A stretch of DNA of 64,000 nucleotides from Laburnicola sp. R22_1 (taxonomy: Eukaryota; Ascomycota; Dothideomycetes; Pleosporales; Didymosphaeriaceae): the NCBI GenBank assembly GCA_014281115.1, contig JACONQ010000016.1:310001-374000 (forward strand). The letters run 5' to 3'. This document shows, in pieces, positions 21,848 to 34,510 of this stretch. Made by a program: the position numbers and the translations under genes. Within the stretch, counting starts at the first letter, position 1. Every line of letters starts with the position of its first letter. A model generated the notes under the pieces. The model was given only the letters and a program-made list of their open reading frames with translations, did not search any database and was not told where the DNA came from.

Positions 21848-22013
21848 GTCAACAATCAAATCAAGCAAATATCAGCTAAGGATTTGATTGGATTTGGAGT
21901 ATATTAACGTCAGAGTAGATTTGATGGATTTGATAGCGATTTGGACTAGATTTGATTGAGGATTTGGAAATATATTTGATGTAAATGTACAGAAAAGGTG
22001 TTTATATAGGATT
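21848..22013. other. GATTTGAT-rich junction
   Basis: Imperfect tandem copies of GATTTGAT/GATTTGGA fill 21875-21985. The block lies between the truncated gene and the hAT coding remnant and could be the subterminal end of the hAT element. Confidence 0.4.
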
Positions 22014-23010
22014 CTATACTGCAGCGTCCTCCCAGCTGCAGAGCTCGTATAACCTGTCTAAATCTTTGTCAGTTAACCTAGTCTCTGGCTTGATTTCTGG
22101 CTCCATAAAGCCTGCTTTCATCCACCTCCGCACACATTGTAGAGCCGCTAGAAGTTGAGAGCCGATTTTACGCCTCTTGGGCTCTAATAGGTCGCCAATA
22201 TCGCTGAAAAGTCGCTCACACTCACAGCTGGATGCGGGAATTGTCATAATATCGATCGCCATTTGTGAGAGTTGTGGGTACTTGCTGCGGAAGTTGAGCC
22301 AGTATCGCACCGGGTTGCCCTGCCGATCAAAATCTGCAGCACTCCATCGCGGCTCGTTGGCCTTCCAGCGTACGTACTTATCGGTATAATCGTCTGTATC
22401 GTCACTGCTTTCGGCGTTAAGTATAGCGTTGATGGCGTCGTCTAGCACGTTGCTAGGCTTTGTGGGCGGCCTCGGGGCGCTGTAGGAGGTGGAGGTTTGC
22501 TTGTAGAGGCGCCAGAGTTGCTGAAACGTGGCTTTAGCAGCTGCTAATCGGCGCGGATTGTCAGCCCAAGCAGCTTTACAATAGCCACGATAGCGGTGAT
22601 GGAGAGCCACGGCGGCGTAATAGGCGGGGGAGTCGTTAAGCTTACTGTAGTAACTGCGTAGTTTTGCAAGCGCGGCGCGTAAATTGATCGCAAGATGGTC
22701 TTCGGGCGCCTCGGCTGGCTCGTAATTAACACTTGTCTATGGCAATAGACGCTGTGTATAAGCGTTAATAAGCTGCTTAAACGTAGGGATGATCTCGTAT
22801 ACAGCGGTGGAGCTGCTTCTTGCGACCTTCTAAGCGCTCTGTTGCCAGCTTGAGCGGCTTTAGTACATCAACGTACTCAGTAATCACCGCCCAATCGGCA
22901 GCTGATAGACCCTCCGAGCGCATCCACCACGGCGCAGAAGGCAGCTGGTTGTTGTTTTGGTGGGCGTAGTAATCAATCTTTGTAGGCGGGCAGGCAATGA
23001 GGACAACAAG
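22014..23010 (-). pseudogene. hAT transposase, C-terminal half, mildly degraded
   Basis: The minus frame is open from about 22735 to 22014. It contains INLRAALAKLRSYY, PAYYAAVALHHRY and the hAT C-terminal dimerisation signature PASSCECERLFSDIGDLLEP near 22225. Upstream, the same protein continues through one stop (about 22740) and a one-base frame change (about 22815), with WWMRSEGLSAADWAVITEY and VLKPLKLATERLEG, up to about 23000. Before that the zinc-finger and first catalytic parts are absent. The remaining length, about 330 codons, is half of a full hAT transposase. Composition is near normal, with only a few RIP-type changes. It cannot mobilise itself. Confidence 0.85.
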
Positions 23011-23124
23011 CTGTATTGCTATCTGCAGAAGAAAAGTGTATGGAGTGAGGAGTCTCTCGAGAAGGAGAGAGAGAGCGGGCGAGAGTCTGTTGACTCTGTA
23101 GTCCGTGCACCCAGAGTTGCTATC

Positions 23125-23300
23125 AGTCAGTTCAGTCAGTCCAGAGAGCTCCGGACTGACTGAACTGACGTCGTGAGGTCACTGAACTGGACTAGACTAA
23201 CTGCCAAGACTTTTCGATTAAGGTAAAACTAACTAACTGAACTAACGTCGCCGCCGCCTGCGGACTAACTAGACTAACTAAACTAAGTTACCTAATATTA
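23125..23300. repeat. Cluster of CAGTCAGTTCAGTCAGTCC inverted and direct repeats (hAT ends)
   Basis: CAGTTCAGTCAGTCC at about 23133 is followed by its complement GGACTGACTGAACTG, then more degenerate copies to 23290 (for example CTAACTAACTGAACTAAC). The same motifs in RIP-mutated form reappear at 26033-26160. They probably are the terminal repeats of the two adjacent hAT elements. Confidence 0.55.
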
Positions 23301-26160
23301 AACTAAGATAACTGCTCCTGTATTTTCGAGATTTCTTCCTCTAATAGTATACGCGCTAACTCCAAAGCTAATGTAGTTATTAGCTATATACTAAGCCTCT
23401 TCTAGCTCTTTAAACTTTGCAAAGCTAAAATAAGCTCTAGCTTTATATAGAGTCTCCGCGTGCCTAATATATTGCTAAGCTTGCTAAAAGTCTGCTCACA
23501 GTCTGCCGCTATCACTAGTATTATTAGAATATTAATAGCAAACTTTAAGAGTATAGGAAATTGCCTAGCAACTAACTCCTAGTATAGAAGCGAATTAAGA
23601 GACAGCTAATTCTCTTTAGCTAATGCTAGCTGCCGCTTCTAAATCTTATACTTATCCTCTGCAAGACTTGCCTCTACCTACTGTATACTTTACTTAATTA
23701 ATAACTATAGAAAAGCTAATTATAATATTAAGAACCCTAGCTAGGACTTCTTATGTGGCGGCGTTACTATCTAAGCTAGAATAGCTATAGCGTCCTTTCG
23801 CTCCTACTACATGCGTAGAAATGCCTAGTAGTTATTATTAAGCTAGCCGTCGCAATAGTAAACACTATTATAGGCAGTAATATAGGTGTTAGGTACCTTC
23901 TAGAGCGCTAAGAGGTAGTGCTTATAGTGTGGATGTAGTATTATAGCAGTATAGTAGACAGGCACGTTGTTAAATTTTGCGTAGTACTTAGCAAGTTTAC
24001 TATGCGCAAGATTAACATTTGTAATAAGATAATCTTTAGGCGTGTCTAGATCTTTATAATTTACATTCTTAAGATAGTCTTTAAGAGCCTTAAGCTAGTT
24101 AAGAAGCCACTTAAATATTACTAGAACTTTCTAAATAGCGCCATAGTAGCTATATTGTCTGCGGCCTTTAAGTAGCTGTGTAGCTTTAGTAAATAGCTTA
24201 AGAAGTTAAATGTACTCTATTACTGTCGTCTAGTTCTTACTACTTAGACTACCTTTATATATATATAGTTGCAGCTGCGCAATAGGCAGCTACTTATAGT
24301 TTTTTTTTAGCGCTATAAGGATGCTATTACAGCACTATACTTCTTAAGTTTACACTTAATATAGCTATTAATAGGGCTGTGTAGCTTAGCTACGTACACA
24401 AATATGCTAAAATAGCTATTCTAGTAGGTCTTAATAGGCTTAACAAGCTGCCAGATATAAGATATAATACCTAGAGACTCTGCCTCCTTACACTATAGTC
24501 GCTCTAGTAGTTATTAAGTTTAAGGCGTGTAGATAGACGTAATTATATTAAAGAGAACGCTACTAGGACTATATTTGCGCCACTTATCTATATACTTCTC
24601 CTTATCCTTAAGGTGGGCGGCGTTATTCTCGTACGCGCTACAATCTTTACTCCAAATTACTAATTGCGCGTCTAGATTAAGTATATAGTAGTAGTACCGC
24701 AGCCACTACTCGCTTGCGATAAAGCCAAACTCCTTTACTAAGGACTTAACTATAATATTATTATTACTTATATTATTAAGCACAAAGTAACTAATACTTA
24801 TATTATTAACGCTAAATAGCTAAAGTATTATTATTACTATAGTGGCAATATTATTGCTAGTGTGCACTCTGTGTAGCTTAGGCAACCCAAGTAGGTAGTT
24901 AACTAGCTTACTCTCGCTATTAAGGTAATGTACGCAGAGGCTAGTAAAAGCATACTACCTACTAGTTAAAGTCTAGTTATTAAATAATACGTATATAAGC
25001 AACTAGACTTTGTAAAGGTAGTTAGTAATAGCTAGTATATATATATTGTACTTAGCAATAATATAATTATAGAGCATTTAGTGGCTACACTAAAGAAGGA
25101 CTTTAGCTAGTAGGCTTATAGCTATAATTATGGCTTAAAACTACAGCGTTTCTATTACGTGAAGGCTCTAGTTGTCTGCAACTATCTAGTTTTTTAGCGC
25201 GTCCTAAAATTAAGAGATTAAAAAGCTTATTGCTATCTTATTTACCATCTCTTATAATACCTCTATTTCTTTAGACCTTATAATATATACTTAGGACTTT
25301 GCGAGCGTGTCTATAATATTGCCCTTCTAGCTAGTAATTAGTATAGGTCTGTTAAGTCTATATAAGTGTCTAGGCTTATTGCTTAAGAGGTGTTAGCCAG
25401 CGTTTGTAGTGCTGTTAGCCTTATAGTAAGCCTCCTACTTTTATTATTAATAGTAGTACTAGTAAAGCTAGTAGTTCTTCTTATACTTATAGTGCTAGAC
25501 GGCCTAGCCATAGTAGTAAATCTAGTTTTTTGGCCCACCGCGACTATTGCGCTTAACTTAGCGCTGCTTAAGGTATAGTATACACTTAAAATTAAGCCTA
25601 TTATAATTGTTATTGTTGTTACTGTTATTAGGGAAGTCTGCCTATATCGCCATAGGCTTATTAGCCTATGCCTTGCCTGTAGTATCGCTAATAGTAGGCG
25701 CGTTTAATAGTAATAGTAGATTACACTTATTATATTCTAGAAGGTAGTAAAGGTCTAAATTAGAGAGAGTAGATATAATGTATATTAAATAGTATTATAG
25801 TAATAGTAGTATAGTATTATATATTTAGTAGACGCAATGCGACGCAATATAAAAGGCTTACTAGGTATAGCTAGCGTATCTTTACAAACTCTAATTAGCT
25901 TAATACTATATATTTTAACTTATATAGGATTAGTATCTATGTATCCAAGACTAGCGCGGCTTTAAAGCTGCACTAGATGTGGCTATTATAACTATAAAAT
26001 TCTACTTTAAAAATAGCCAACGTTAGTCTAACATTAGTTAGTTTAGTTAGTCTAGAGGCCTCTAAACTAACTAGACTAACGTTTAGCGATCTTAAGAACT
26101 AACTAACTAAACTAAGTCTTAGCAGTTAGTTTAGTTAGTTTAAACTAAGTTACCTAACTA
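23190..26160 (-). mobile_element. Second hAT element, heavily RIP-degraded
   Basis: Between two clusters of CAGTTAGTTTAGTTAG-type repeats lies about 2.7 kb whose minus strand encodes a degraded hAT transposase. The dimerisation motif is recognisable near 23480-23512 as AADCEQTFSKL (family PxSSxxERxFS). The order relative to the ends matches the first hAT. Upstream parts are too mutated to follow by eye. It lies beside the truncated hAT1, and the two share end motifs. Confidence 0.6.
26033..26160. repeat. RIP-mutated hAT terminal repeats
   Basis: Contains TTAGTTAGTTTAGTTAGTC, its complement GACTAACTAGTTTAG-like forms, and several partial copies. It equals the 23125-23300 cluster with C-to-T and G-to-A changes. 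Confidence 0.55.
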
Positions 26161-26179
26161 ATAGCAAGTCTGCTTCTAG

Positions 26180-28360
26180 CTAGTAGAGAAATTTTTTCCT
26201 AATAAAGTTATTAATAACGCCTATAACGTGCGGGCTACCTATACTATTAGGCTTTATATTATATAGGTGATTAATCTAGTAGATGTATAGGTAGCGTAAC
26301 GCTGCTAATAGGTCGGGGTTAGGCGGCTTAATATTATTAATAGGAAAGCCTAGCGCTTTTAGGCTGTACATCTCCCTATATAATGTTTCTGACAAGACTA
26401 TAAGCAATCTTAAAAAGATTATCTAATAAGTAGCTTTAGTCCCATTTGGGAAGACCTTATTAAATCCTATTATTAAGAGAAAGTCTTTAGTAGACTAATA
26501 TACAAAGTAAACTGTATCTTCTTATAAAGTAAGAAATAATCTATAGAGGCTAATAATCTTCTACACTAACTCTAAGTTATTAATAAAATCTTTAACCGAC
26601 TCTATAAGCGCGATTAATTTAACAATTATAATAGGTTAATAGAGGACTACAGTCGACGCTAATACTTGCTAACAGACCTTAGCACTATTAGACTCGCTAA
26701 CCTAGTGTATTATCTGCTTATATAGATAATCTAGCCTAGGTGGGAAAAGCGCTAGCTTTATTAGGACGTTTTATTATAGTGTTGCTTTAAGACCTTAGCA
26801 CGCTAACACTACCCAGAGAAAGATATTATTAGCGTTTAATGTTAAGTGCTAGAGTATAGTATATTAAGTCTTTGCTTTGTATTGCTTTTCTTACGCTAGT
26901 TAATCTACCTTTTGTTAAATAAAGATGTTAATAGCTGCCGCGACTAAATTTGCGTTTAGCTTAAGGCTTAGTCTTACTTTGTGTCCCGCCCACTCTAGCT
27001 GCTCTTTAATACTTAGCTAGTTGCAGCTAGAGACAATCTACTTAACGTAAGAAGACGTAGACAATTGCTTTATAATAAAGTAAAGTAGCTTTGGCAAATC
27101 TATAACGCACTCGTCTAGCGCATTAATGACTAGGTAGGTAGTACTAAGTCTTAGGTTGTAAAAAATGTCCTTAAAGATCTCTATTAAGGCTACCCAGACA
27201 TTTGCATTCTTAAACAAGGCTTTGCCTATATAATTGTGCTTCTTACAAACGTGCAATATGCTAAGCCATAAGTATGTATAGTAGTTCTTATAGCATAGCT
27301 ATGGCGCTTTTAATGCGCAAGTTAGTCGCTTGGCAAAAGAAGTACGCTAAAAGAGTAGTCTTAGGCAGTAAACTATGCAGCTTGTTAATAATACTGTAGA
27401 GTAGCATTATCTTTCCCTTACTAGGATCGCCTTTTACCCACAGTAGTCGGCTGTGCTAGTCCTATTGCCATTGCTAGAAAGCAGAGTTATTAAGAACCTA
27501 GTAGTAAGAATCTGCTAAGAGTCCGCCTTTAGTCTCTTTAATGCGCTTTTTATTATTGTGCGGATCTGTGTGCTATATATTTTGAATGCACCTTTCTAAC
27601 TTCTTAATCTTGTCTATAAGGCGTCTGAAGACGTTAGCTACACCTTCGCTATATACTGGCGCTAATTTAATATTAAAAATATCTAGTAGGGAGTACGCTC
27701 TGTCTTCTTCCTATTTAGTCACTTAGCCTTCTTTCTACCACAACTATTCGTTAACACTAAACTAAGATAGGGCGGTACCTCTTAGCGCTTAAGGCGAAAT
27801 GCCTGTGATTTCGTGGATATATTATATAAGTAATATCTTATTGCTAAGCTTAGTCCATTCTTATAAGAAGAAGTCGACTAAATCTAGCGCGAGAAGCTCC
27901 TAGAGCGTCTAACCGCGCGAGAACCATTTGCTCTACTGAAAATCTAAGTCCCATAGTGGTGGGCTCGCTTCTCCCTTAGTCCTAAGAGGCGAAGCAGAAA
28001 CGTCTAATAAATAGACGTAGTATTAAGCTGCGTTGCAATACTAGCCAAATATAGACTAAATGGCGAGTAAGTGCTTAGCCTTGTTTGCCTTATTAATATA
28101 GCAGGTATTAATCCAGAAATACTATAAGCCGTCGCGCTTTGCCTACTCTCTACATAACTAGATCTTTTTATAGCCAGACTTATTCTTGCCAGCGTTCCTT
28201 TTTATGTCTTTAAAGGTTACCTTTTTCACATCTTTTCCCTACCTGTGAGAGAGTATGGCATAACAAGGTATTACATCTTTGCTAACTAAATTAGCGGTAA
28301 CATAGAGCTCTCTATCTTCTCTATACTCTAAGAGCTGTATTAATATACGCGGGTGTGTGG
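26180..28360 (-). pseudogene. HET-NACHT NLR (heterokaryon-incompatibility type), RIP-degraded
   Basis: On the minus strand an N-terminal HET domain can be followed from about 28340. It has IPCYAILSHR (28275-28245), TFKDIKRNAGK, SGYKKI, YFWINTCYINKA, and SRG*TLQELLA near 27921-27890. Then comes ITGISP near 27800. A NACHT P-loop follows at 27440-27405, LLWVKGDPSKGK, where the family has DPGKGKT. Walker B is YLVINALDEC at about 27140-27107. This domain order is that of HET-NACHT STAND receptors, known from het-e/het-d type allorecognition genes. Stops sit at Gln and Trp positions. The C-terminal part to about 26180 has no repeat that I recognise. The gene is dead. Confidence 0.85.
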
Positions 28361-30729
28361 TAGGTGTAGGTAGTAGGTATAAGACTAGAGAGGCTTATTG
28401 TATTAGCCTAGTAATAAGAAACTCTAGCAACTAATTTCCCTACTGTATTCGAGGCTAGCAAGTAGAGAGAGAGAGACTAAAGGCTGTACAGCACCTAGCA
28501 ATTCTACTAGGAGTAGCAAAACGTAATAGCGTTGTAAGCTAATGCTAATAGTCTTTGCTATGTTCTTAGTTTAATAAAGATGTTTAAACAGATTTAGGGC
28601 GAGGTATACGGCGCAGCTAATAGCATACACTATAAGACTAGTGTAAGACTAAATAGCAGCTAAATTAATAAGTGTCTAGACCTTAAAGTTTAGGTTAATA
28701 TCTTAATGCTACTAGCAGGATAGAGGTAAGTTAACTTGCTCCTAGATAATATGTCTCGCTAATAGCAATAGGGTAATAGATAACTTAGTGGGTATAATTA
28801 GCTTAAGTAGCCAGATAGAGCACGTGATTATGTGCACATATATCTATTCTTAGTAGCCAGCCTACTTAAGGCATAGCATTAAATTTGTTATAATATTATA
28901 AGTAGATAGCTAAGCACGCTACTGTAAGATAACCTTATACTAAGATATACTAGCGCGTCCTAACTCGCTAGGACACTTTGCGCAATTTTCGCTTCTAACT
29001 AGCGAAACTTCTGAACTATATTTTTGCTAAGTTAAAATACTCTTTAGAGCTTAGAAATAGAATCTTTCTTATTTTAACTTTATATTTAATCCTCTAGATT
29101 CTAGAAAGACTCTTATGGTTGTAAATAAACAGGGGGTATTAATAAAGAATTAATTAATAGCGTTAACAAAACAATTTATAAAACGGCTAATATTATAGCA
29201 ATTTATACTAAAGGCTAAGATTCTTAAAGAGAATTAACTGTAGAACACTACTATACTTATTATAGATTTTCTAGGCTTAGGTATAAGTAATTGCGAAGGT
29301 TTAAAGTGCAAAGTATTCTATTATACTATACATTCTAGCATATAGGGATAGACGTTACACTTAATTAATAAGAGCGAACTTGTTTCCCTAGTAAAATAAT
29401 AATATCACAATCTATAGAACTCTATCTAATAGATAGTTATTATACTTTAGAAGAAATAATAGAGATGTAGCGTTAGTTTAATAGGAAACAATTCGAATAA
29501 ACTCTTTAACAATATAAAGAATGGCGTATATTCCTATACTATTAGTGTCTTACCCGGGATAGACGCTATAAGCGGAAGTTATCTTTAGAATGTCTCTAAG
29601 ACACCGCATTAACCTTATTTAGTTTCTCTATAGTCTTTTGCAGAATACTAGCTTTCTATAATATTATTTTTAGATGCGTAGTGTGGTTAAAGAATTATAT
29701 CTATAAATTCGTTTGTCTAGACTGCTTAATATGCAGAATCGCATTAATTATAATAAGAGCTTTATTTGGTTTATTATGCCTTGTATACTTATTATCTATA
29801 CTATTATTAGTAATCTGGGACCACAAATAATAGTTGCCATTTACGTTAGCTTTGTTATAGATAACTAGATGCCTATTAGATAGAGTATAGCAGCTTTACA
29901 AAGCTTAGTTAGAATAGTATATTCTTAAAAGTAAATAAACATAGAATTACTCCTACGTACAAGACTGTCTCTATTATATACTATGTAATCAAATTATTCT
30001 CTACTTCCTTTAATAGAGTTAGAAACTACGTAAGAGTTTTTAAGTATTATAATTAACTTACTATCCATGTCCTCTTATATACTTAACTAAAAGCTTAAAT
30101 CTTAGACACACTATTACCTTAAGCACTTTATATAGCTCTTATTTGCAGAATACCATAATATAGAAATATAATATAATAGTAGTATTAAAGAGACAAAGGC
30201 TAAAAGAATTTTTAAGTAAAGTAGTAGAAGCAAGGGACGCTAGAAATGCCCACCTTAATATGTTACTCTTTAGATCCTTTGGGGACATAACGTTACTAGG
30301 AAGAGGAGCAGACTAGAAGACATACTAATGCCTTTAAGACACTACACAATATATATAAAGTTTAAGTTATATAATAAGGCCAGAGTTAGCTGCGGGATTA
30401 CTATACTAAGCTATTATAATTCTTTACTCTATCTTACTACTACCCTTATAAATAGTAACAATTCAAACTCTTTATTGCCCTCAGAGGTTAAACTTAGGCA
30501 CTTCCTTACAGCGCTAATAATGGTAGTACTTAGGCAAGAAGCTATTTATTAACTATATGACCGCTATATTACTAAGATATCTAGAGCCTCTTTACCTTCG
30601 CAAATGCTTACAACTACAACTTTATACCAGTCTTAATACACGTGCTAAAGCGTAGACTTTAGTCTTAGTAGTCTATATTATACTAATCTCTATCCATAGC
30701 CATGCCCACTATATAAGACCCATCTTATC
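28361..30729. other. AT-rich RIP-degraded DNA, origin unclear
   Basis: About 2.4 kb. A plus-strand frame can be followed with Gln-type stops around 30240-30700 (including the open stretch 30328-30552), suggesting a dead gene or transposon, but no domain is recognisable. Confidence 0.4.
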
Positions 30730-32210
30730 TTATTATAAATATCTCAAACCTCTTGTATTCTCCATTAATAAGCTAAAGTAATATTTGGCTACTGCTTAGT
30801 ATGCATTAGTTATAATGTGCTTAAGAAGTATAAGAGTGTAGTGAGTTAGAGAAGGAATTAATAGCGGGTCTGCAAAGCTAAAGAGTGGCGCGATAGTTTA
30901 TCTCTATAGCGTGGAAACTTTTATATTAGCTATAGTTATCTATTACACTACATCTTAAAGTGGCATAATAGGTATATTAGAAGCTAGTTATAGTTTTAAC
31001 GCTAGGTGTGTTTATTAATACGAGCTAAACGCTGGGGCCTTTTTAGGTGTCCTAAATAGCTTGGCAAAAGCGTTGCATGGCCACTTAGCCACACAGCCAC
31101 ATGGCCACAGATATAGCGTTAGCAGCAATAGATTATAGCTAAGCTGCTTTGAGCTAGGTGTGCAGGTTCTCTTTATCTAGCACTTCTAGTAGGCGAAACT
31201 TAGAATTAGCACTAAAGTACAATAATCTCTTAGGCTTAAGTGTAGTACTTAGAATAGAATAATAATATAATAAGCTATAAGCTGTTAGACCTTTAATAAG
31301 ATATATAAGCCTTTAACGCACCTACTACTAGCTTAAGTAGGGGCAATTACAAAACGCTCATACTAAATTGTTATATTATATAGTAAGTAAAACCTACTCT
31401 AAAAAGTATTAATATATAATAGACTTTATAGCTTAAGGCTACTATTTCGAGAATATTTATTCTTCTAACCTATTGTTAAATTTATTATATTAGGAAGTGT
31501 CTATAGTGTCTTATTACGTAGGATGTCTTGCTACGTAGGAATAGATATTAATATAATAGTTTGCTATGAGTATTACATAACTATCTTACTTTAGCTAGTA
31601 GTAGGTGCGTTAAAAGCTTATATATTTTATTAAAAATCTATTAGCTTATATCTTACTATATTATTATCCTCTTCTAAATATTATACTTAAATTTAAGAGG
31701 CTATTATACTTCTGTGCTAATTCTAAGTACGCCTATAAGAAATGCTAAATAGGGAGGACCTATATATCTAGCCTAAAGTAGCTTAGCTATAATCTATTGC
31801 TGCTAACGTTAGATTTGTGGCTATGTGGCTATATAGCAATGTGGCTATAAGACGCTTTTGCCAAGAGCTCTAAGATACCTAAAAACTAGCTTAAGTTAGA
31901 AGCAGGGCTAGATTAGGAAGCCCTGCTATACAGCTCGTATTAATAAACACACATAGTATTAATACCGCAATTAATCTTCTAATATAGCCTATATATAGAC
32001 TTTATAATGTAGTATTTATATGCAGCTATAACTAATGCGAAAACTTACTTACTAAATAATAGGAATAACTATTATGTTATACTTTTAGTACTCCGCAGAC
32101 CCGCTTCTAATTTATTCTCCTACTTACCTTATTTACATACTTCTTAAACTAATATATAATAAGCTAGAACTAAAAATTATTTAAGCTTATTAAATTGCAA
32201 AGTCTAGACT
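30730..32210. repeat. Large imperfect palindrome (two inverted copies of an ~0.7-kb repeat)
   Basis: The left arm, about 30730-31460, matches the reverse complement of 31560-32210. Shared blocks include TAGCGGGTCTGC versus GCAGACCCGCT, TGTGTTTATTAATACGAGCT (31006-31025) versus its complement near 31942-31961, and TTAGCAGCAATAGATTATAG versus its complement near 31785-31804. Central sequences TGTCTTGCTACGTAGGA mark the tail. A third copy is at 35190-35745. Confidence 0.7.
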
Positions 32211-32599
32211 ATAGTAAGTAGAGAAACTATTACTAAAAAGACGACGTTATTACAAGTACGTATTAAGATAGAAAGGGGGGGTATATCTTAGGGATATAGG
32301 TATTATATAGTTATATAATAAACGGCTCTTTACATAAGCATTGCAATTATTAGTGTGTTAAAAAGGTGCTTTAGTGTAATCTCTAAGGGCGATAAGGAAT
32401 TTGGGTTGTTAGTGCTTATATTAGGGCTAGTAAGAAGAGAGCAGAGTCCTCGATTAGATTAAATTAAGTTACAAGAATCCCCTCGTCTAAGGTTCCCCTA
32501 TATAAGCCTAGCCCTAATATTAAAATAATTAAGATAGTGTAACAAAGCGATTATACTAATTAATAAATATTTAACATAAAAGATAATAACTATTAAAGA
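32211..32599. other. AT-rich segment, nothing recognised
   Basis: Contains a 7-base G run at 32274-32280 and TTAGGGCTAG with its complement near 32424 and 32505, enclosing a small inverted repeat of about 100 bp. No gene. Confidence 0.35.
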
Positions 32600-34510
32600 C
32601 TCTTAGACAAACGTAAGAATGTGAAGTAGCCGTCTCCTCCTCTAGGTTATTTAGCTTAAGATAAACGGTAGCTTATTAAAAATAGGAATTAAGGCTTTGT
32701 TAACTTAGGGCGTTAGGGTACATTGTACCATTGTACTAAAATTAAGACAAAGGCTTATTAAAGAAAATATCTATTACGCTGTATTAGAATAATCTTAAGC
32801 TTAATATCTAGCAGCTATTTAAATATCTCGCGTAGTATATAGTTAATAGAGTCATAGTATAAGATATTAGTAGTGAGTATATAGTACTAGATAAACTTCT
32901 TAATATTAAACCTAATATTGGCCTCAAGCTTACTAATATAACTTAATCTATCTAAAATCTCCAAAGACAACCCTAAATTAGTAGAGCTTTTTAGAACTTA
33001 GTTATTTCTATATAAGCAAAGCATTTATATCTCTATATTAAAGATCTTAAAGAAATTGCTTTAGTATTTTAAGATAGACTTATACTCTTTAAGTATTTAT
33101 TTGCAAAACAATAGCATAATATATAAAGATTAGAAGTTATTACTTAAACTTAATTATATTAGAATTTATATATTATATATAAGTGTGACTAGTAAATAGC
33201 TATGCACGCCTATAGCATTCTTAGGGTTGGCTAAGAATAAACATTTAAGCAATCTACTATATATTTTTCGTATCTACTACCACAATCAAAGCTTTGTATT
33301 AAAATTACCAAAAGGACACTAGTAAGCTACGCACAAATCTAAAGCATCTAACATAAAGCTTATAGTAAACCTATAAGACCTAATTAGAGTATAAATATCT
33401 TTAAGGAGTCGGCGAAAGAGTCTAAGTTTCACAACATTATAAAAATACATAGACTTCGCTATAGAGAATATCTAGGCAATTCTATTAATTATAACGCGTA
33501 TAAAAGTGCGAATCTCTTATTATATATTATACTTCTTAATAAATATCGCTAAACTAAAAAGGCTAGTAAATATATATGGTTTGTGTAAATAGAGTGCAAA
33601 AATATAATCAAACTTATCTATAAGTAGATAGGGATAGATACTCGCCTATATACTAATTCTAGTATTATTTAAGCTCTAGCCTTTGAATATAGAAAAAAGG
33701 TCTGTGCAGTATCTAGTCATACTTCTAACGCTGTCTAAAATATCTAAGAAATAAGATAAGTTCGATACAAGCATTCTAAATATATTAACTATAGGACCTT
33801 ACTATAGAAAGATGCTTATATCTATGCTTATTTTTATAATTTCCTTCTAAAGCCTCTAAAAAGCTCTTGCACCTTCTCTATAAAGGAGAGGCATATTAAT
33901 TTAACATAGGCCAAGAAGATAGTAAGTATAGTCTGCTTTTCTTATAGTTGTTCTTTTAGCTAACCAAGATAACTTTTCTGCAACACAATATTTATTAAGG
34001 CTAAAACTTCGCAAAGCTCTTCTAGGGATACTAGTTGTCCTCTTAATTTTGGGCGCTAGTCTTCTTTTAAAGCCTATTAGCTTCTATTCATAGTTAAAGA
34101 AATATAACTTAGATAGTGTAAGAAGTTCCTAGAGCGTCTACCCTTGTATAAACCATAAACTCTGTTTAAAGTCTTTTAAGGAAACTATATTATAAAGGTA
34201 AATATAGCATATTATTACTTAATTATAGAAGGCATATATACTGTTAATAGCTTTGCTAAGCTTAGCACTACTCTTCTTATTAATATAGCAAGTATTAGCC
34301 TAAACGTAAGCCAAACACCTCTTATGTGCCTCTATATAAAAAGTCTTAATCTTCTTATAACTAGTCTAATTAGAGTGCGGGTGTGGCTCTTCTAAACCAC
34401 TAAAGAATAACTCTTTATCTTTTTTTTAGTAATAGAATAAGATAGCGTAGCTTAACACATTACTATAAAACTCTTTAAGCTTAAAAGAACTCGTATTAAG
34501 AAGCTATATT
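32600..34510 (-). pseudogene. HET-domain gene, RIP-degraded
   Basis: From about 34508 on the minus strand the start LLNTSSFKLKEF is recognisable, then SYAIL, SYKKIKTF near 34360, ANTCYINKKSSAKLSKAIN near 34290, ICYIYLYN, and WFIQG*TL*ELLT at about 34165-34125. These are the successive blocks of a HET domain (YAILSHTW, YVWIDTCCIDK, WFTRGWTLQELLAP) with Cys, Asp, Trp and Gln codons altered as RIP predicts. The rest, down to about 32600, is AT-rich, and I could not place a second domain. The 3' end is a guess from usual gene lengths. It is a different gene from the HET-NACHT NLR, not a duplicate at high identity. Confidence 0.75.

Noticed and set aside
30328..30552. 74-codon plus frame as an intact small gene
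   Set aside because: It continues on both sides in the same frame through Gln-type stops, so it is part of a larger dead frame.
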